This document shows positions 4,965 to 5,009 of a DNA stretch of 5,009 bases, piece by piece. Location of the stretch: contig CAZUGV010000023.1 of NCBI GenBank assembly GCA_964620425.1, positions 1-5,009 of the forward strand, in the 5' to 3' direction. Under the pieces are notes generated by a model. That model searched no databases. It saw only the letters and a list, made by a program, of their open reading frames with translations, and was not told where the DNA came from. A program made the position numbers and the translations under genes. Origin of the DNA: DASXUG01 sp964620425 (GTDB lineage Bacteria; Pseudomonadota; Gammaproteobacteria; Burkholderiales; Methylophilaceae). Every line of letters starts with the position of its first letter. The stretch's first letter is position 1.

Positions 4965-5009
4965 CTTATGTATAACTCAGCATTCACCATTATGAGAGTA
5001 TTAGCCTTT
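4959..5009 (+). mobile_element. integron gene cassette 3 (start only)
   Basis: Begins after the crossover G4958 of attC2 with TTAGCGC and runs past the window edge, so the array continues. The different core end (GTTAGCG rather than GTTAGCC) suggests that this cassette's own attC has a GC-type outer box such as CGCTAAC, if it follows the usual R''/R' match. Confidence 0.7.
4968..5009 (+). CDS. start of cassette 3 ORF (14 codons visible)
   Basis: ATG at 4968, 9 bases after the cassette boundary, opens a frame reading MYNSAFTIMRVLAF that is still open at the window edge. The distance from the boundary equals that in cassette 1, and no ribosome site is seen there either. A second in-frame ATG at 4992 is possible as the true start. 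Too little is visible for any functional call. Confidence 0.4.
   Translation, partial: MYNSAFTIMRVLAF

Overview
The window looks like the chromosome of a ribulose-monophosphate (RuMP) methylotroph, most likely a betaproteobacterium of the Methylophilaceae (Methylotenera/Methylobacillus/Methylophilus type). That assignment is inferred. It rests on a 3-hexulose-6-phosphate synthase gene next to a TalB-type transaldolase gene, on proteobacterial-type proteins, and on moderate GC with strong GGAGG ribosome binding sites on the two metabolic genes.

The left half (about 1-2530) is all on the minus strand. Reading leftward there is a class III-like polyphosphate kinase 2 (1676-2494), transaldolase (503-1456), and the first 111 codons of 3-hexulose-6-phosphate synthase (1-333, cut by the window edge). 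Hexulose-phosphate synthase fixes formaldehyde onto ribulose 5-phosphate, and transaldolase works in the sugar rearrangements that regenerate the acceptor. The 169-bp gap between them holds two perfect hairpins and a near-consensus promoter for the synthase gene.

The right half (2529-5009) is the start of a chromosomal integron. An intact integron-type tyrosine recombinase (intI, minus strand, 2529-3545) diverges from a plus-strand cassette array. Between them lies an attI region (about 3612-3677) with overlapping, oppositely facing promoter-like elements. Cassette 1 (3672-4316) carries an unrecognised multi-pass membrane protein and ends in a 60-bp attC. Cassette 2 (4317-4958) carries a MltR-like helical protein and ends in a 111-bp attC. 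Cassette 3 begins at 4959 and runs off the window.

The two attC sites share the same fold: complementary outer boxes, 5/6-nt unpaired spacers, and a 9-bp inner arm with extrahelical bases at the same places. Such uniformity is typical of a resident chromosomal integron. The intI gene ends only 34 bp before the polyphosphate kinase gene on the same strand, so integrase transcripts may read into it. No tRNA, rRNA, CRISPR array or insertion sequence was seen. No gene-free stretch exceeds 300 bases; the longest is 1457-1675.
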